The notes: generated from the sequence alone by a model not told the origin. A DNA stretch of 64,000 bases from Deroplatys truncata (GCA_030765065.1 CM060980.1:62604364-62668363); one strand, 5' to 3'. Counted from the first letter of the stretch, positions 11,992-23,510 are shown. Made by a program: numbers and translations.

Positions 11992-12262
11992 TGGGTTTGT
12001 TTGTTTGGTAATGTTTAATGTCCTTTGCATACGGCACCACAGGTGGTAAAAATTGACGATACATTAAAAGAAATGATTATTGGGAAATAAAATTTGGGTA
12101 GGAAACATTGCGGGCTTGGTTTAGGATACTTCCCCCGGCATTTGCCAGTAATGAGGACTGAGGAAAATGTCAGGGAGGACGTTCGTATCGAGATTTGAAC
12201 CGCAGACCTGCCGTCCTGCTTTAACGAGCTCGGCCACCCTTATCGTAACCGCACCGATTTTA
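11992..12262 (-). mobile_element. tRNA-derived SINE D, minus strand
   Basis: On the minus strand the head contains an A-box-like GTGGCCGAGCTCG and a B-box-like GCGGTTCAAATCTC (about 12192-12205), then an about 190-bp body ending in a short (CAAA)n tail seen on the plus strand as TTTGTTTGTTTGG at 11994-12006. The A box, B box, body and simple tail order is the classic SINE layout. Confidence 0.75.
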
Positions 12263-12562
12263 TTGCCTATAAATCACATAAGCGTCGGTTTTTGCGCTTG
12301 GCTAAATTTACTCGAGAATTAAGCATGTACGCACTGGTGAAACCTAGGATAGCTATGCCTATTTTATGCTTAGGCACGTCTTGCTACATTTTTATAAAGA
12401 CTCGATGCGATAAAGTGGCAGCAAACCTAATTCTAGGCTTTTGTCCATCTTGTTCTAAGAGTGAACTATCTTCCCTTTGCATTTTAGTCTACTTTGAATA
12501 TTCCTACATTACGTTCAGTTTGTTTATCTTTACCTACCTCTACGTACGTACATGCATGCATG

Positions 12563-13471
12563 CATACATACATACATACATACATACATACATACATACA
12601 TACATACATACATACATACATACATACATACATACATACATACATACATACATACATACATACATACATACATACATACATACATACATACATACATACA
12701 TACATACATACATACATACATACATACATACATACATACATACATACATACATACATACATACATACATACATACATACATACATACATACATACATACA
12801 TACATACATACATACATACATACATACATACATACATACATACATACATACATACATACATACATACATACATACATACATACATACATACATACATACA
12901 TACATACATACATACATACATACATACATACATACATACATACATACATACATACATACATACATACATACATACATACATACATACATACATACATACA
13001 TACATACATACATACATACATACATACATACATACATACATACATACATACATACATACATACATACATACATACATACATACATACATACATACATACA
13101 TACATACATACATACATACATACATACATACATACATACATACATACATACATACATACATACATACATACATACATACATACATACATACATACATACA
13201 TACATACATACATACATACATACATACATACATACATACATACATACATACATACATACATACATACATACATACATACATACATACATACATACATACA
13301 TACATACATACATACATACATACATACATACATACATACATACATACATACATACATACATACATACATACATACATACATACATACATACATACATACA
13401 TACATACATACATACATACATACATACATACATACATACATACATACATACATACATACATACATACATAC
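12563..13471. repeat. perfect (CATA)n array, about 227 units
   Basis: About 909 bp of uninterrupted CATA tetranucleotide, preceded by TACGTACG and GCATGCATGCATG variants at 12541-12562. All three frames of each strand stay open (Tyr-Ile-His-Thr on plus, Met-Tyr-Val-Cys on minus), so the 300-400-codon frames here are not genes. I see no interruption by eye. Confidence 0.97.
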
Positions 13472-13622
13472 TGTTTCATTTGCTTTTTATTTTATAGCAC
13501 AAGCAACTTCATTAAATGCTACCCCTATCTTGAAATTTCGGTTTGTCGATTATAATACAACTGTTCTGTAAAGGTTACATTAGGATTGTTGGGGGGTTTC
13601 TTGGACGGAAGGAACGAAGGAT

Positions 13623-13681
<59 letters not shown>
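13623..13681. repeat. (CA)n microsatellite
   Basis: About 59 bp of uninterrupted CA dinucleotide. Confidence 0.95.
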
Positions 13682-13682
<1 letters not shown>

Positions 13683-13689
13683 CCTTATT

Positions 13690-14600
13690 CTTGTTTGGAA
13701 ATTATCGAGGCAGTGGCGTCATTAATTCTTGCCTACATTAGGGAACCTTTGTGCTATGTGGGGTCGACAGCACCAAACGGAAGGTTTCACAAGACTACCT
13801 CGGTAAAGTATTGTTGACCCGATTTCTGATCATCCGCGGAATTTAAATACGTATTAACAGAGAGGGGGACGTGTGTTGTCGGCAGGACTGCTAATGTTGC
13901 GAGTCAACGAAGATTCATGCGCAATCATGATCATAAATGATAATCGACTCCATTCGAGATTTGAAACAATTGTTAATAATGTGTGTCAGAAAGTTGGATA
14001 AGAACTTGGAGATGCCATTACCGCTTTACTAACGTTAAATCTGCAATGTGTGATCCTACCTTCTGTGTAAATAAATAATAGTACTTGATAGCTGGAGTCG
14101 GCAATGTACAGACCAACTCGTGGTTGCAGCCGGTTAGAATAAGTACTAGGGAAACAACTCTGTAACGTAAAGGCGGGGTTGTAGACATAATCGTCTTCCT
14201 ATTACATATTTTAGTGGTTGCAAGTCCTAGGGAATCCTGTAAACTGGACATTCCTAGCAGACGCTATGTACTTTGCAGTCATTAGCAGAGATGTTATCAA
14301 TGTTTGCTTGAAGATGGAATAGCGTCCAGCTTTCTTATCTGTTTTATTGTTTCTGTGGCATCTCTCGTGAACTATACGGTAGCCCCTCTTACCAGCTGTA
14401 GACTTTAATGAGGTCTGTGACCTTAATCCGAGTTAATATACTTGGCGGCCATTTGATACAGCAATGCTATATTCCTCCACGAGATGTAGGTATCTGTTCT
14501 CCGAAAGTACTGCTGCTCTCATTATTATAGTAGGTTTTATATGATGTGCATAGGTATCTAAAGCGTATAAAGTGGACACCATTATGCTTATTGTCCTGTA
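13690..14600. other. no gene seen
   Basis: Mixed-composition sequence without recognisable exons, RNA genes or transposon ends; the best open frame is 77 codons. Confidence 0.45.
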
Positions 14601-14606
14601 CAAGGT

Positions 14607-15870
14607 TTACTTTTACTTTCTCTACTACATACTGTAGTAAATAAAGGAAGTATGTATTGCATTCCATCCAAAAATTCGATGTGGAGATTTCACTGAAAAT
14701 ACGTTTTGAGGTACCTGAATCTAAAAATAATTTTAGGAAAAGGTACAGATGCGCATGTGCGTTTGTGTCTCAAAAACGAAATAAATACCAACGTTGGTAT
14801 TCTAACGTCTTCCAAGGATGTAAGGTGAAGATTTTAAACAACATCCCGCCACCCCAAACTACCCTTTATATGTAAAACAATTGTTTTCTTTTCCGTTGTT
14901 CTTTCTTTCCATAGTAGGTAGAGAGGTACTGCATTCCACACAAAAATTCAATGTGAAGATTTCACCGGAACACGTTTTGAGATCCCTAAATCCAAAACAA
15001 TTTTAGAAAAATGTGTGTGTTTGTGAACAGCATAACTAGAAAACGAAAAGTCGAATAAATTTACTTGTATTTAAATTCAGTGTCTTCCAAAGACACGACA
15101 CAAAGGTTTTCAAGAAAATTCCATTTAAAACTACTTTTTACATGGAATATTTTACGAAATTTTTTATTTTACGAAAAATGGCTCTTGCGAATTTGATTAA
15201 AACCATATATTAAATATATTTACATGACAAATTAAACTTGCATTTGAATTTTCTGAGAATAACCTGTGAAATCCTGTTCATTCGGAAGGAATTCTAAATC
15301 TCGTATAACGTTGAGCGATAGACAAAACTTGCAATACAAAAAAAAAATGTAATCGTTTTAAAACACACAACTGATTCTAAATAATCTTTTTTTGTGGCAT
15401 AAGCTATTTTCAAGATATCCGTTTAATGGTTTGCAATGTTCAATACTTTGTCCCTCTTTTAAAATCCTGTCGACATTCGGTTGTTTTTCGGGATTGCATG
15501 GAAATCAGATGGAATTTTAAGGTCAGCATATAGTGTCCTGTTCTTAAACATTTGACTGTCCTTTGTATCTATGACGAAATGTGTGATTTAGCTATTTCTG
15601 CCAAAGTTTATCTCGATTAAAATGAAGTAGATAGAAAAAATAAGCTTTCGTAAGAACAAGGTTGGAAAGACCTTTTTAACCTTGTCCAACACATGGTTTG
15701 TGTGGAAGAACAATTAATTCCATTTCGTAACAACAATTTATGTATTTGTACTGAGTTTAACACTGGTTGAGACCCGGTTACAGCCCTAGCTATAGAACAA
15801 TTTATATGCCCACTAATAAACGATAGAGGGTAGAGAAAGTCATGCGAATGTAACATAATATTTTTTAAAA
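14607..15870 (-). repeat. family A repeat, diverged full-length-like inverted copy
   Basis: Starts TTACTTTCTCTACTACATAC and ends AGAGAAAGTCATGCGAATGTAAC, thus spanning both family ends over about 1.25 kb. A partial internal restart at about 14900 (CATAGTAGGTAGAGAGGTACTGCATTCC) indicates a tandem half-copy. Open frames are short and broken. Confidence 0.75.
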
Positions 15871-16035
15871 TATTTATTTAGTTCGCTTTAAGTCACTTGA
15901 ACATAATGTGTGTATTGCGAGTACATACATTAGGTTTCCAGATAGATTTGCACATTATGATAGATTTTATAAAACTGATAACATTTTTACATGGTTACAT
16001 TGTTAAGTATTTCCATACTACTTAAAATGGAGCAC

Positions 16036-16200
16036 TGTTATCTTTGTTTTTGAAATTGTGGACAGTCTATGATGGTTGAACGGTGAGCACGGTTTTGACA
16101 TTGTTGACACACAGGTGGAGGATCGTGAGACAGAAGTTGGGAGTTAGGGTTGTATGTCCTATGAGTGATAACTTGGTCTTCCCGCTTGAAATGTGTTTTT
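16036..16200 (-). pseudogene. LINE fragment: C-terminal RNase H-tail zinc motif
   Basis: The minus-strand frame contains a LLSHDPPPVCQQCQ segment followed by an H..IIDCP motif. This is the CxxC...H...C tail found after the RNase H domain of many I/R1/Jockey-like insect LINEs (usual form: LL..PPPxCxxC...HxLxxC). Only about 55 codons remain and the frame is cut by family A sequence on both sides. A dead fragment; no other LINE domain is adjacent. Confidence 0.6.
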
Positions 16201-16235
16201 GCATGACCACGAGAACAAAACGAATAGCGACTTAC

Positions 16236-16760
16236 CACTAGAAAGAAGTATACATATTTGAAAATTTAAACCATTAACAAATCATCTTGGAAATGCTTAA
16301 AGCAAAAAAACAAAAAAAAAAAAAAAATTAATTGACATATAAATTGTGTGCTATGGGACATCTACCTACATGTTTTGTGCAGTAAGATTTCGTCTATCTC
16401 TTACGACTTAGCAGTTATTTAAAAGTCATTCAGAATGAAGAGGGCTCCACAGGCTATTCCCAAAACATTCAAGATGTACAACTTATTTGTTATGCAAAAT
16501 ATCTTAAATATAGGTATGTTGTTTTCATCAAAATTACTGGAGCTGTTTTGTAGAAAATAAAAAAATAACGTGATTTTTTCATGTAAAGGGTAGTTTGGGG
16601 TGGGAATGTTTTTTTGAAAATCTACGCGTCACACATCCTTGTAAGACACTAAGCTAAGTACCAAGTTTGGTGTTTAACCGACTTTTCATTTTTGAGTTAT
16701 GATGTACACACACGCGAACGTGACCTTTTTCTAAAAATGTGTTGCATTCACATTTTCTTA
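16236..16760 (+). repeat. family A repeat, diverged forward copy
   Basis: Same landmark order as 3190-3700 (poly-A at 16303-16327, CATCTACCTACATGTTTTGTG, TCTATCTCTTACGACTTAGC, TTCATGTAAAGGGTAGTTTGGGG, ACACACGCGAACGTGACC) with heavy divergence. Confidence 0.7.
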
Positions 16761-16769
16761 CTCACGCTT

Positions 16770-17097
16770 CTAGAAAATACCTTTAAAAGTTTATTCTCCT
16801 ACCTACTTCTTGTTAATTGAGATAAACCTTCATTACAGATTTACACATTTCATTGTAAATATAAAAGGATACAGTAAGTTAAAATGATAGATTCTTTAAA
16901 AAAAGTGGATCGCTATGTGATGCCTTAGAAATTTTATGCCCTTTGCAGGAGCATGAGAAGAAAAGAATAGCGACTTACCACTTGTGAAGCATAACTATTT
17001 GAAAATTCAAACCAATAAAAACAGTATCTCGGAAATGTTATGGCACAAAAAAAGAAAGAGAAAAAAAGGACAAATTTTGTGCCTAAACGATATAAGT
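16770..17097 (+). repeat. family A repeat, interrupted forward copy at palindrome edge
   Basis: Begins in the distal family end (TTTAAAAGTTTATTCTCC, TTGTTAATTGAGATAAACC) and proceeds to GAATAGCGACTTACCACTT..AACTATTTGAAAATTC..CAGTATCTCGGAAATG, then stops at the outer tip of the giant inverted repeat (17100). A family A end fragment resumes beyond the other tip at about 34497. Confidence 0.6.
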
Positions 17098-17269
17098 AGT
17101 ATAGAATTGCGGGTTTACGCGCACCTAATATGCAGGAATGTCTATTCATATGCAAATGAGGTCCCCTCCCCCCTTTCCCCCTCCCACCCCAGCTCCTTGG
17201 TACTTTCAGTTGCAGCTGCGGGTTATAAATCTTGTTGAGTACAATGGAAGCTTGACAGTTAAGCAATTA

Positions 17270-17780
17270 AGGGTATCCTTCACCTGTCAAAACGAACAAA
17301 GAGGTCATAAACTTATGGCTATGTAACAAAGGCGAGGTGTTTTTCCTACCCATTCCACATCCGCCCACTTAGCAGCTCATCACCCCCCACTCCCATTGTT
17401 TCTCGAACACGTGGAGGAAGACATCCATCACTGTCAAAATGAACAATGAGGATGCAGGATAAAGGAAGAGATTCTATTGTGCCCCTTTCTATTGCCCGGT
17501 TCAAGGCTGCTTTAGAAAGACCATCTGGCATACTCATTCCACTAGCTTTTAACAAAAGAACAATGCTTGCCCTCAACTGTCAAAATGAACAAAGGCAATG
17601 ATAAATTAGGGTCGTGACAAAAGAGAACCTGAAGCCCGTTAACAAAGAAAACAAGTTCTATTGTATTTTCTTTCTTTGTCAGGGGCAAGGTTTCTTTCTG
17701 GCATTTCTCATTCCACTGCCCCATAACAAACCCGGTCCCTTTCCATTGTTTCTCGAACACCTGCTAGCTTAACAAAAGAA
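17270..17780. repeat. spaced subterminal repeats in left arm tip
   Basis: The motif CTGTCAAAAYGAACAAWG recurs at about 17284, 17433 and 17579, roughly every 145-150 bp, and TTGTTTCTCGAACACSTG occurs at about 17397 and 17746. The right arm repeats the layout in mirror image (33745-34195). Open frames of about 70 codons here exist in both arms but follow the repeat and are not supported as genes. Confidence 0.6.
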
Positions 17781-17968
17781 TCTGAGGGTGGCTTTATGCT
17801 CGCCCTGTCCTTGTTCGCGTGAAAGAGAGAGAAGTCTGTTTACCTACCTATATATATTTCATTACATTCATTAAACCTCTGGGTAGATATCCATAGATCG
17901 GTGTTCGATTCTTACTGTAATCAAAAGTTTATTGCTAATGAGAAATTGATGATTGATATTATATCATT

Positions 17969-18348
17969 CATTCATTCATTATCTGTTTACCCTCCTCTTA
18001 TGTAGGACTTACACCCCCCAGGACTTACAGGCGGGTGTCCTGGGGTCAGAGGCCCGTCGAGGAGCAGACACTCATGGATCAGACAGAACAGCCAGGATGG
18101 GGGATCAGCCCGATGCCTGGTATGGGATGAAGGAAGTAGATGAAACGAAATGTTGGTGAAATGGATGAAAGGAAAGGTGATGATGGAGCAGTTGGTGGAA
18201 TGAATGGCGGGGGAAACCGGAGAACCCGGAGAAAACCCGCCCAGACGCCGCTTCGTCCACCACAAATCCCACATGCAGGTCCCTGGGATTGAACCCGGGC
18301 CGCCTCGGTGGAAGGCGAGCAGTCTAACCACTCGACCAAGGCGCCGCT
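17969..18348 (-). mobile_element. tRNA-derived SINE C with 14-bp target duplication
   Basis: Flanked by GATATTATATCATT at 17955-17968 and 18349-18362. On the minus strand it starts with a tRNA-like head having A box TGGTCGAGTGG and B box GGGTTCAATCCC (about 18288-18299), followed by an about 300-bp body and a tail of ATGA-type repeats (plus-strand CATTCATTCATT). The right arm has the unoccupied site once (33373-33386 region), which proves that this is an insertion after the arms formed. The open frames on both strands at 17953-18339 belong to the SINE. Confidence 0.92.
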
Positions 18349-18362
18349 GATATTATATCATT

Positions 18363-19340
18363 ACCCTAATTAATAAAAAGGTGTTCAGAGGATTGTAGCT
18401 CAAATCTTACCAAGTGAAACTCTAATGCGAAATAACTATTAAACTATGCACCGCCAGATTAAAAATGTATTTAACAAATATAATTTAATTTTTTATTATT
18501 ATTACCCTAATTAATGAAAGGGTGTTCAGAGGGTTCTAGCTCGAATCTTACCCAGCGAAACTCTAATGCGCAATAACTATTAAACTATGCACGGTCAGAT
18601 TAAAATGTATTTAACAAACATAATTTAATTTTTTATTATCATTACCCTAATTAATGAAAGGGTGTTCAGAGGGTTCTAGCTCGAATCTTACCCAGCGAAA
18701 CTCTAATGCGCAATAACATTTAACTATGCACGGTCAGATTAAAATGTATTTAACAAACATAATTTAATTTTTATATATCATTACCCTAATTAATGAAAGG
18801 GTGTTCAGAGGGTTCTAAATCGAATCTTACCCAGCGCAACTCTAATGCGTAATAACTATTAAACTATGCAAGGTCAGTTTAAAATGTATTTAACAAATAT
18901 AATTATTTATATTAAACACAGGTATATACACTATGCAAGGTCAGATTAAAATGTATTTAACAAATATAATTATTTATATTAAACACCGATGTATACTTAG
19001 GTATCCAAATTGATACTTTGCTAAGGTAAAACATTATATCATTACACTGATTAATGAAAGGGTGTTCAGAGGATCCCAGCTCGAATCTGCGAAAGTCTAA
19101 TGCTTAATAAATATTAAACTATGGGAGTATGGGCGGGTAGATTAAAACGTGTTTAACAAATATAATTTAATTTATATGACATTACAATGTTTAACGAACT
19201 GTATTCTTAGGAACCCGGAGGCCCCTAGTTCGAATCTTACCTAGCGAAACGCTATAATAACTATTAAATTTTTGAGGCAGAAGCGGTCGGATTAAAATAG
19301 CAATTAACAAATATAATTTTTTATATTAAACCCTGATGCA
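18363..19340. repeat. about 140-bp tandem array with B-box-like core (left arm)
   Basis: Repeats of a unit containing TTACCCTAATTAATGAAAGG, TGTTCAGAGG, RGYTCGAATCTTACCCAGCG, CTCTAATGCG and TAACTATTAAACTATGCA. Unit starts are near 18361, 18503, 18645, 18780, 19040 and 19180, with a partial copy at 18900-19015. The right arm has fewer units (32735-33375). The core resembles a pol III B box (GTTCGAATC) but no full tRNA fold is seen. Confidence 0.8.
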
Positions 19341-19390
19341 TACTTAGATATCCCGATGCCTAGACGCCATTCTTTCTTCTTCTCACTTTT

Positions 19391-19510
19391 TCTGTCTGTC
19401 TATCTATCTGTCTATCTATCTGTCTATCTATCTGTCTATCCATCCATCCATCCATCCATCCATCCATCCATCCATCCATCCATCTATCTATCTTTCTATC
19501 TATTTCTTTC
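19391..19510. repeat. TCTG/TCTA/TCCA tetranucleotide tract (left arm)
   Basis: Consecutive TCTGTCTATC, then CATC units, then TCTATC. The matching site in the right arm (about 32655-32700) is contracted to a short AGAT/AAAG tract, so the arms differ in length here. Confidence 0.9.
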
Positions 19511-19519
19511 TTTCTTCTC

Positions 19520-20030
19520 GAGTTGCACACATTCAATCGTTCACATATACACGAGCACTTGTACACACAGGCACGTACATGCAAGCAAACACACACACAC
19601 ACACAGTCACACACCTCATACGTATACCTGTTCACTTACACATGCCAACACAAACTCACCCAAATGCACACACACATGCACAACCATACACACATATACA
19701 TGTTCACTTACACACACCAAAACATCACACGTACACACACACGCAAGCACATACACACACCAGTACACACACGCATTCGCACACCTCATGCGTATACATA
19801 TATACACCAGTGCTCTTACACTCACACATACACATACATGGACGCACACACACGCACGCATACACACATACAGGCACACACGCTCACGTGCATACATACA
19901 TACACCGTTACACTTGCACATACACACACATACACATATACCTGTATACTTACACATACCAACACCAACCCACACACGTACACGCATACACACGCATACA
20001 CCAACTCACGCACATGTCCTGAATGAAAAG
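19520..20030. repeat. cryptic CACA/TACA-rich block (left arm)
   Basis: About 500 bp of imperfect CA-rich simple sequence with longer-range repeats (GTTCACTTACAC at about 19630 and 19705). Open in several frames because it lacks stops; the 257-codon frame at 19356-20129 is read through it. Mirrored at 32085-32660, and a diverged relative sits in the spacer at 27240-27480 (GTTCACTTACACACATGAACACC). Confidence 0.85.
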
Positions 20031-20159
20031 AGACTAAATGATGCAATAAAAACTAATTATAAGCTTGGGATGCGACGTGTCATTTACGAATTGCTCGAAA
20101 CTGACCTGGATGCATGGCTCGAATCCTAGGAGTGATTACAAATTCATCTTCAAATAACT

Positions 20160-20900
20160 ACAAACTAATTAAGATAAAGACTGTAAATAAACTTTATTGC
20201 TTTCATGTCATTAGCTCGTTTCTTGTGAATGTATATTAGGGTACCAGGTGTCACGGCTTCGATCCTTAACTTTAAAATCACAATTATCTCAGGAACTAGC
20301 ATGGATAGAGGACGGGCCAAAGCATGATTGTTAGCTCCTATAATGGACAATTAATGCTTGTATATAATTTCCAATCAGTTGTCCCTAGTTCGAATCCCGA
20401 TCTTTCAGTAACTTCCTTAATTTTCCTCCGTACTCTTAGAATATATCACTTAGATCAATGTTGTAACTGCATAAAGGTCTTTTAAACATGTCAAACTAAT
20501 ATTATAAATAATTTTGTTTCTGCTGTTCTGAGTTCGAATACTGATTCAATGAAAGTTACTTATAAATTTAATAGCACAGTAAACAATTAAGGTAAAAGCA
20601 CCAAATAAACCTTATTACGTTTATCCCATCAGGTAGTATCTTGTGGGTGTATATTAGGGTACCTGACGTCCAGGATTCGATCCTTAAGTTTAAATTTCCA
20701 TTATCCCAGAAACTAGCAGAGATAGAGGTGTGGATGAAAGCATGTGTGTTAGCTCATACGATGAATAATTAATGCTGTATATAATTTCCAATCAGTTGCC
20801 CCTAGTTCGAATCCTGATCTTTCAATGACTTCCTTAATTTTCCTCTGTACTCTAGAATATATCACTTAGATTGATGCTGTAACTTCATGCAGCTTGTGTA
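20160..20900. repeat. about 420-bp tandem duplication with TTCGAATC motifs (left arm)
   Basis: Two diverged copies, about 20163-20490 and 20588-20895, share GTATATTAGGGTACC, TTCGATCCTTAA, TATATAATTTCCAATCAGTTG, CCCTAGTTCGAATCC, CTTCCTTAATTTTCCTC and AATATATCACTTAGAT. The mirrored pair in the right arm is at 31220-31960. Confidence 0.82.
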
Positions 20901-20919
20901 AAGACATTATACATGTACT

Positions 20920-21060
20920 CTGAGAGAGCGAGAGAGAGAGAGGAAGTGAAACAAAGAGGGTTAGAAGTGCTGAGAGCCTCTGCGCACGCGCAAGAGATAA
21001 TTCCACTGGTGTAATAATCGCGTGATGTGTAAGCTACGACAGGCGTGGTACTAGATATAG
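20920..21060. repeat. (GA)n tract and unique arm segment
   Basis: GAGAGAGCGAGAGAGAGAGA at 20922-20943, then a segment rich in CpG (CTGCGCACGCGC) shared with the right arm at 31060-31185. Confidence 0.7.
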
Positions 21061-21850
21061 CAGCTAGAGTGAGGGCCTCAATATATCATTCAGCTACAGA
21101 AACATCAGACGCAGACTGAACAATGACCGTAGCAGAAGCAAATACAACAGCTACCGCTGCAGATCATCAGCTGTACAACAATGGATGTAACAGATCCTGC
21201 AGCTGTAGCAGCATCCGCTACAATAATAGCAGTGGCAATAGCCGGTTACATAGCAGCTGTAGCAGCAGCAGCAGCTAATCCATTTTTGTTAAAGTGCAGT
21301 AGCTTAATCAATTAAATCATTGCTTCATTAAACAATGATTGAGCAGCTGTAGCATTCGCATTACATAACATCTGTAGCAGCAGCTATAGATTTAGCAGTC
21401 TTAGCTATATCAAGTATCGCTGCAATGATATTCCAGCTATAGATTCACCTAGCACAGCAGCAGCTGTAACATCAAATACGATAGCTGCAGCAGCAGCAGC
21501 AGCAAATCCTGTGACTATAGATTCAACATCCTCAGCAAGAGCAAGCATCACAACAACGGCAACATCAAACACGACAGATGTAGCGGCAGATACAGCATCT
21601 ACAATGATGGCCTCAATATATCATTCAGCTACAGAAACATCAGCCGCAGCCTGCACAATGCCCGTAGTAGAAGCAAATACAACAGCTACCGCTGCAGATA
21701 CAGCAGCTGTACAACAATGGATGTAACAGATCCTGTAGCAGTGGCAACAATCGGTTACATAGCAGCTGTAGTAGCAGCTAATGCATTTTTGTTCAAGTGC
21801 ATTAGCTTTATCAATTAAATCATTGATTCATTAAACAATGATTGTAAGGG
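21060..21850. repeat. GCA/GTA-rich block with about 530-bp internal duplication (left arm)
   Basis: Trinucleotide-like AGCAGCTGTAGC sequence. The segment TCAATATATCATTCAGCTACAG..GCAGAT..TGTACAACAATGGATGTAACAG occurs at about 21079-21205 and again at about 21612-21735. A 71-codon plus-strand frame at 21511-21726 (Ala/Thr/Ser-rich) has an identical product from the right arm (30376-30591, minus). I treat it as repeat translation; see findings. Confidence 0.75.
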
Positions 21851-21904
21851 TAGATGTCGCTCCCCTTTATCTAAGTTTGAGACTAGCGCTAGTATTTGCT
21901 TCTA

Positions 21905-22510
21905 ATGACATGGTTTGTTGAGAAAATCATGTGAATGTCAATAGATGAATGTGTTGAGAAAACCATATGAATGTTTGCAGAAGAACGTGTAGTGAAATCA
22001 TATGAATGTCAGACGAATGTGTTGAGAAGATCACGTGAATGTTTATGCAAGAAGAACGTGTAGCGAAAATCATATGAATGTTATTAGAAGAATGCGAGTA
22101 GAAATCATAGAAGAGTGTATGGGAAAAATCATATGAATGTTAATAGAAGAATGTGATGAAAATATCATATGAAGGTTTGCAGAAGAACGTTAGTGAAACC
22201 ATATGAATGTTAATAGAAGAATGCGAGGAAAAATCATGTGAATGTCAATAGATAAATGTGTTGAGAAAACTATATGAATGTTTACAGAAGAACGTGTAGC
22301 GAAAATCATATGAATGTTAATAGAAGAATGCGAGGAGAAATCATGTGAATGTTTATGCAAGAAGAACGTGTAGCGAAAATCATATGAATGTTAGTAGAAG
22401 AATGCTAGGAGAAATCATGTGAATGTTTACAGAAGAACGTGTAGCGAAATCGTATGAATGTTAATAGAGGAAGAATGATTAGAGATTAAGTATGAATGTT
22501 TATGCAGACA
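21905..22510. repeat. about 37-bp minisatellite with CATATG/CATGTG cores (left arm)
   Basis: Unit of the form AATCATRTGAATGTTNRYAGAAGAAYGTG repeated about 15 times with alternating sub-variants (GCGAGGAGAAATC and GTGTAGCGAAAATC). The right arm carries a shorter version (29735-30185). Confidence 0.85.
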
Positions 22511-22533
22511 TCTAAGAACTATTTTACACCCTT

Positions 22534-23510
22534 GATGTGAGACGGTAATTTGTATCACAAATTACTTTAATGTAAATAATTATTTACATATGAATATGTA
22601 TTTTTATGTAACATTGATTTCAGAGGTTTAATAATTGTAATTATTAATGGTAAATAATAATTTTCGGCTCTACTGAAACTGTTAACAATAACAGTACTGC
22701 AATGAAGGGTTTGAGTTGTTTATCGTTACCGGGAACCAGGAAGTTACGTAATGTTTCGCGCCTTTTCAGTAAAAAATTGCTTCCAGAATGTTCTATAAAA
22801 GTAATATGTATTAGTGGTTTTCATTGGATAGTAAAATAGACGCTAATGTTGGCGCGTTTTATTAGCCAATGGTAATTCATTTATAATCTTTAGGTGTATA
22901 TTGGGTCAAGCCTATAAATAGCCATGCTCGAAGTCAAGCGTCCCCTAGTTCGGCAAGATTCACGAAGCATTACACATCGTCTCCCGCTCAGCTCATCAAA
23001 GATTCGTGTACAATACGTGACTACATGTCGCCTATCGGTCCTTCAGTTCGTTAAATTACACGCAGTGAAAATCATTAAAGATCTAAAATATTACAAAGTC
23101 ACTTATATACAAAAATTGAAGTACGTGAGTTAAAAGTGAGAAGTTATGATAAACAGTTTCAGTATGGCGATCATCTAGATAAATCTGTGAAAGTGTTAGT
23201 GCACGTGTTCGACAATAAAACATTATAAAACACATTTCATCACTAGTAATTTTTTTTGATAAAAGATTCCTTTTCCGCTTCACACCCTGCAAGAATTAAA
23301 TGCCTACCTAAATAGCTGGCCGGAAGACAATATACATAACCTTAAAACTAATTCATATAGATTGCTACGTCAGAGGGAACTACGAGCCAGACCAACGAAT
23401 GACGTCACACGAGATGGCTGCACTAGTGAGGTAAACAACATTACGTGAGAAACATTATCCACCACGTGGGGACACAAATACACAAATACACACTATACAT
23501 CTCTCAGATG
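22534..23510 (+). mobile_element. solo LTR of gypsy-type family, GATG target duplication
   Basis: LTR 22538-23506 (969 bp) begins TGAGACGGTAATTTG and ends CATCTCTCA (TG...CA), with GATG at 22534-22537 and 23507-23510. It resembles the LTRs of 46217-50430: a shared GTAATTTGTATCACAAATTAC start, promoter TATAAATA at 22913-22920, and polyadenylation signal AATAAA at 23214-23219. The right arm has the intact empty site (CTTTCATCAAGGG at about 29697-29709). Open frames inside it are not genes. Confidence 0.92.

Noticed and set aside
12292..13571. Open frames of 300-400 codons (Tyr-Ile-His-Thr and Met-Tyr-Val-Cys repeats)
   Set aside because: Pure translation of the CATA array in every frame on both strands.
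17346..17760. About 72-76-codon frames conserved in both palindrome tips
   Set aside because: Conservation is explained by the inverted duplication itself. They contain frame-changing differences between arms (a 7-8-codon indel, different ends) and overlap the spaced repeats.
17953..18339. Pro/Ser-rich frames on both strands of 114 and 86 codons
   Set aside because: Lie wholly within SINE C, whose target duplication and empty site are clear.
18285..18348. A true tRNA gene on the minus strand
   Set aside because: A and B boxes are present but the tRNA-like part continues into a SINE body with tail and target duplication; the acceptor stem is not convincingly paired.
19356..20129. 257-codon His/Thr-rich frame, and its 198-codon counterpart at 31977-32573
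   Set aside because: Driven by CA-rich simple sequence that contains no stop codons. The shared C-terminal about 40 codons are just mirrored arm sequence; no splice or start context.
21905..22510. CRISPR-like array
   Set aside because: Units are contiguous and variable with no unique spacers; eukaryotic minisatellite mirrored in the other arm.
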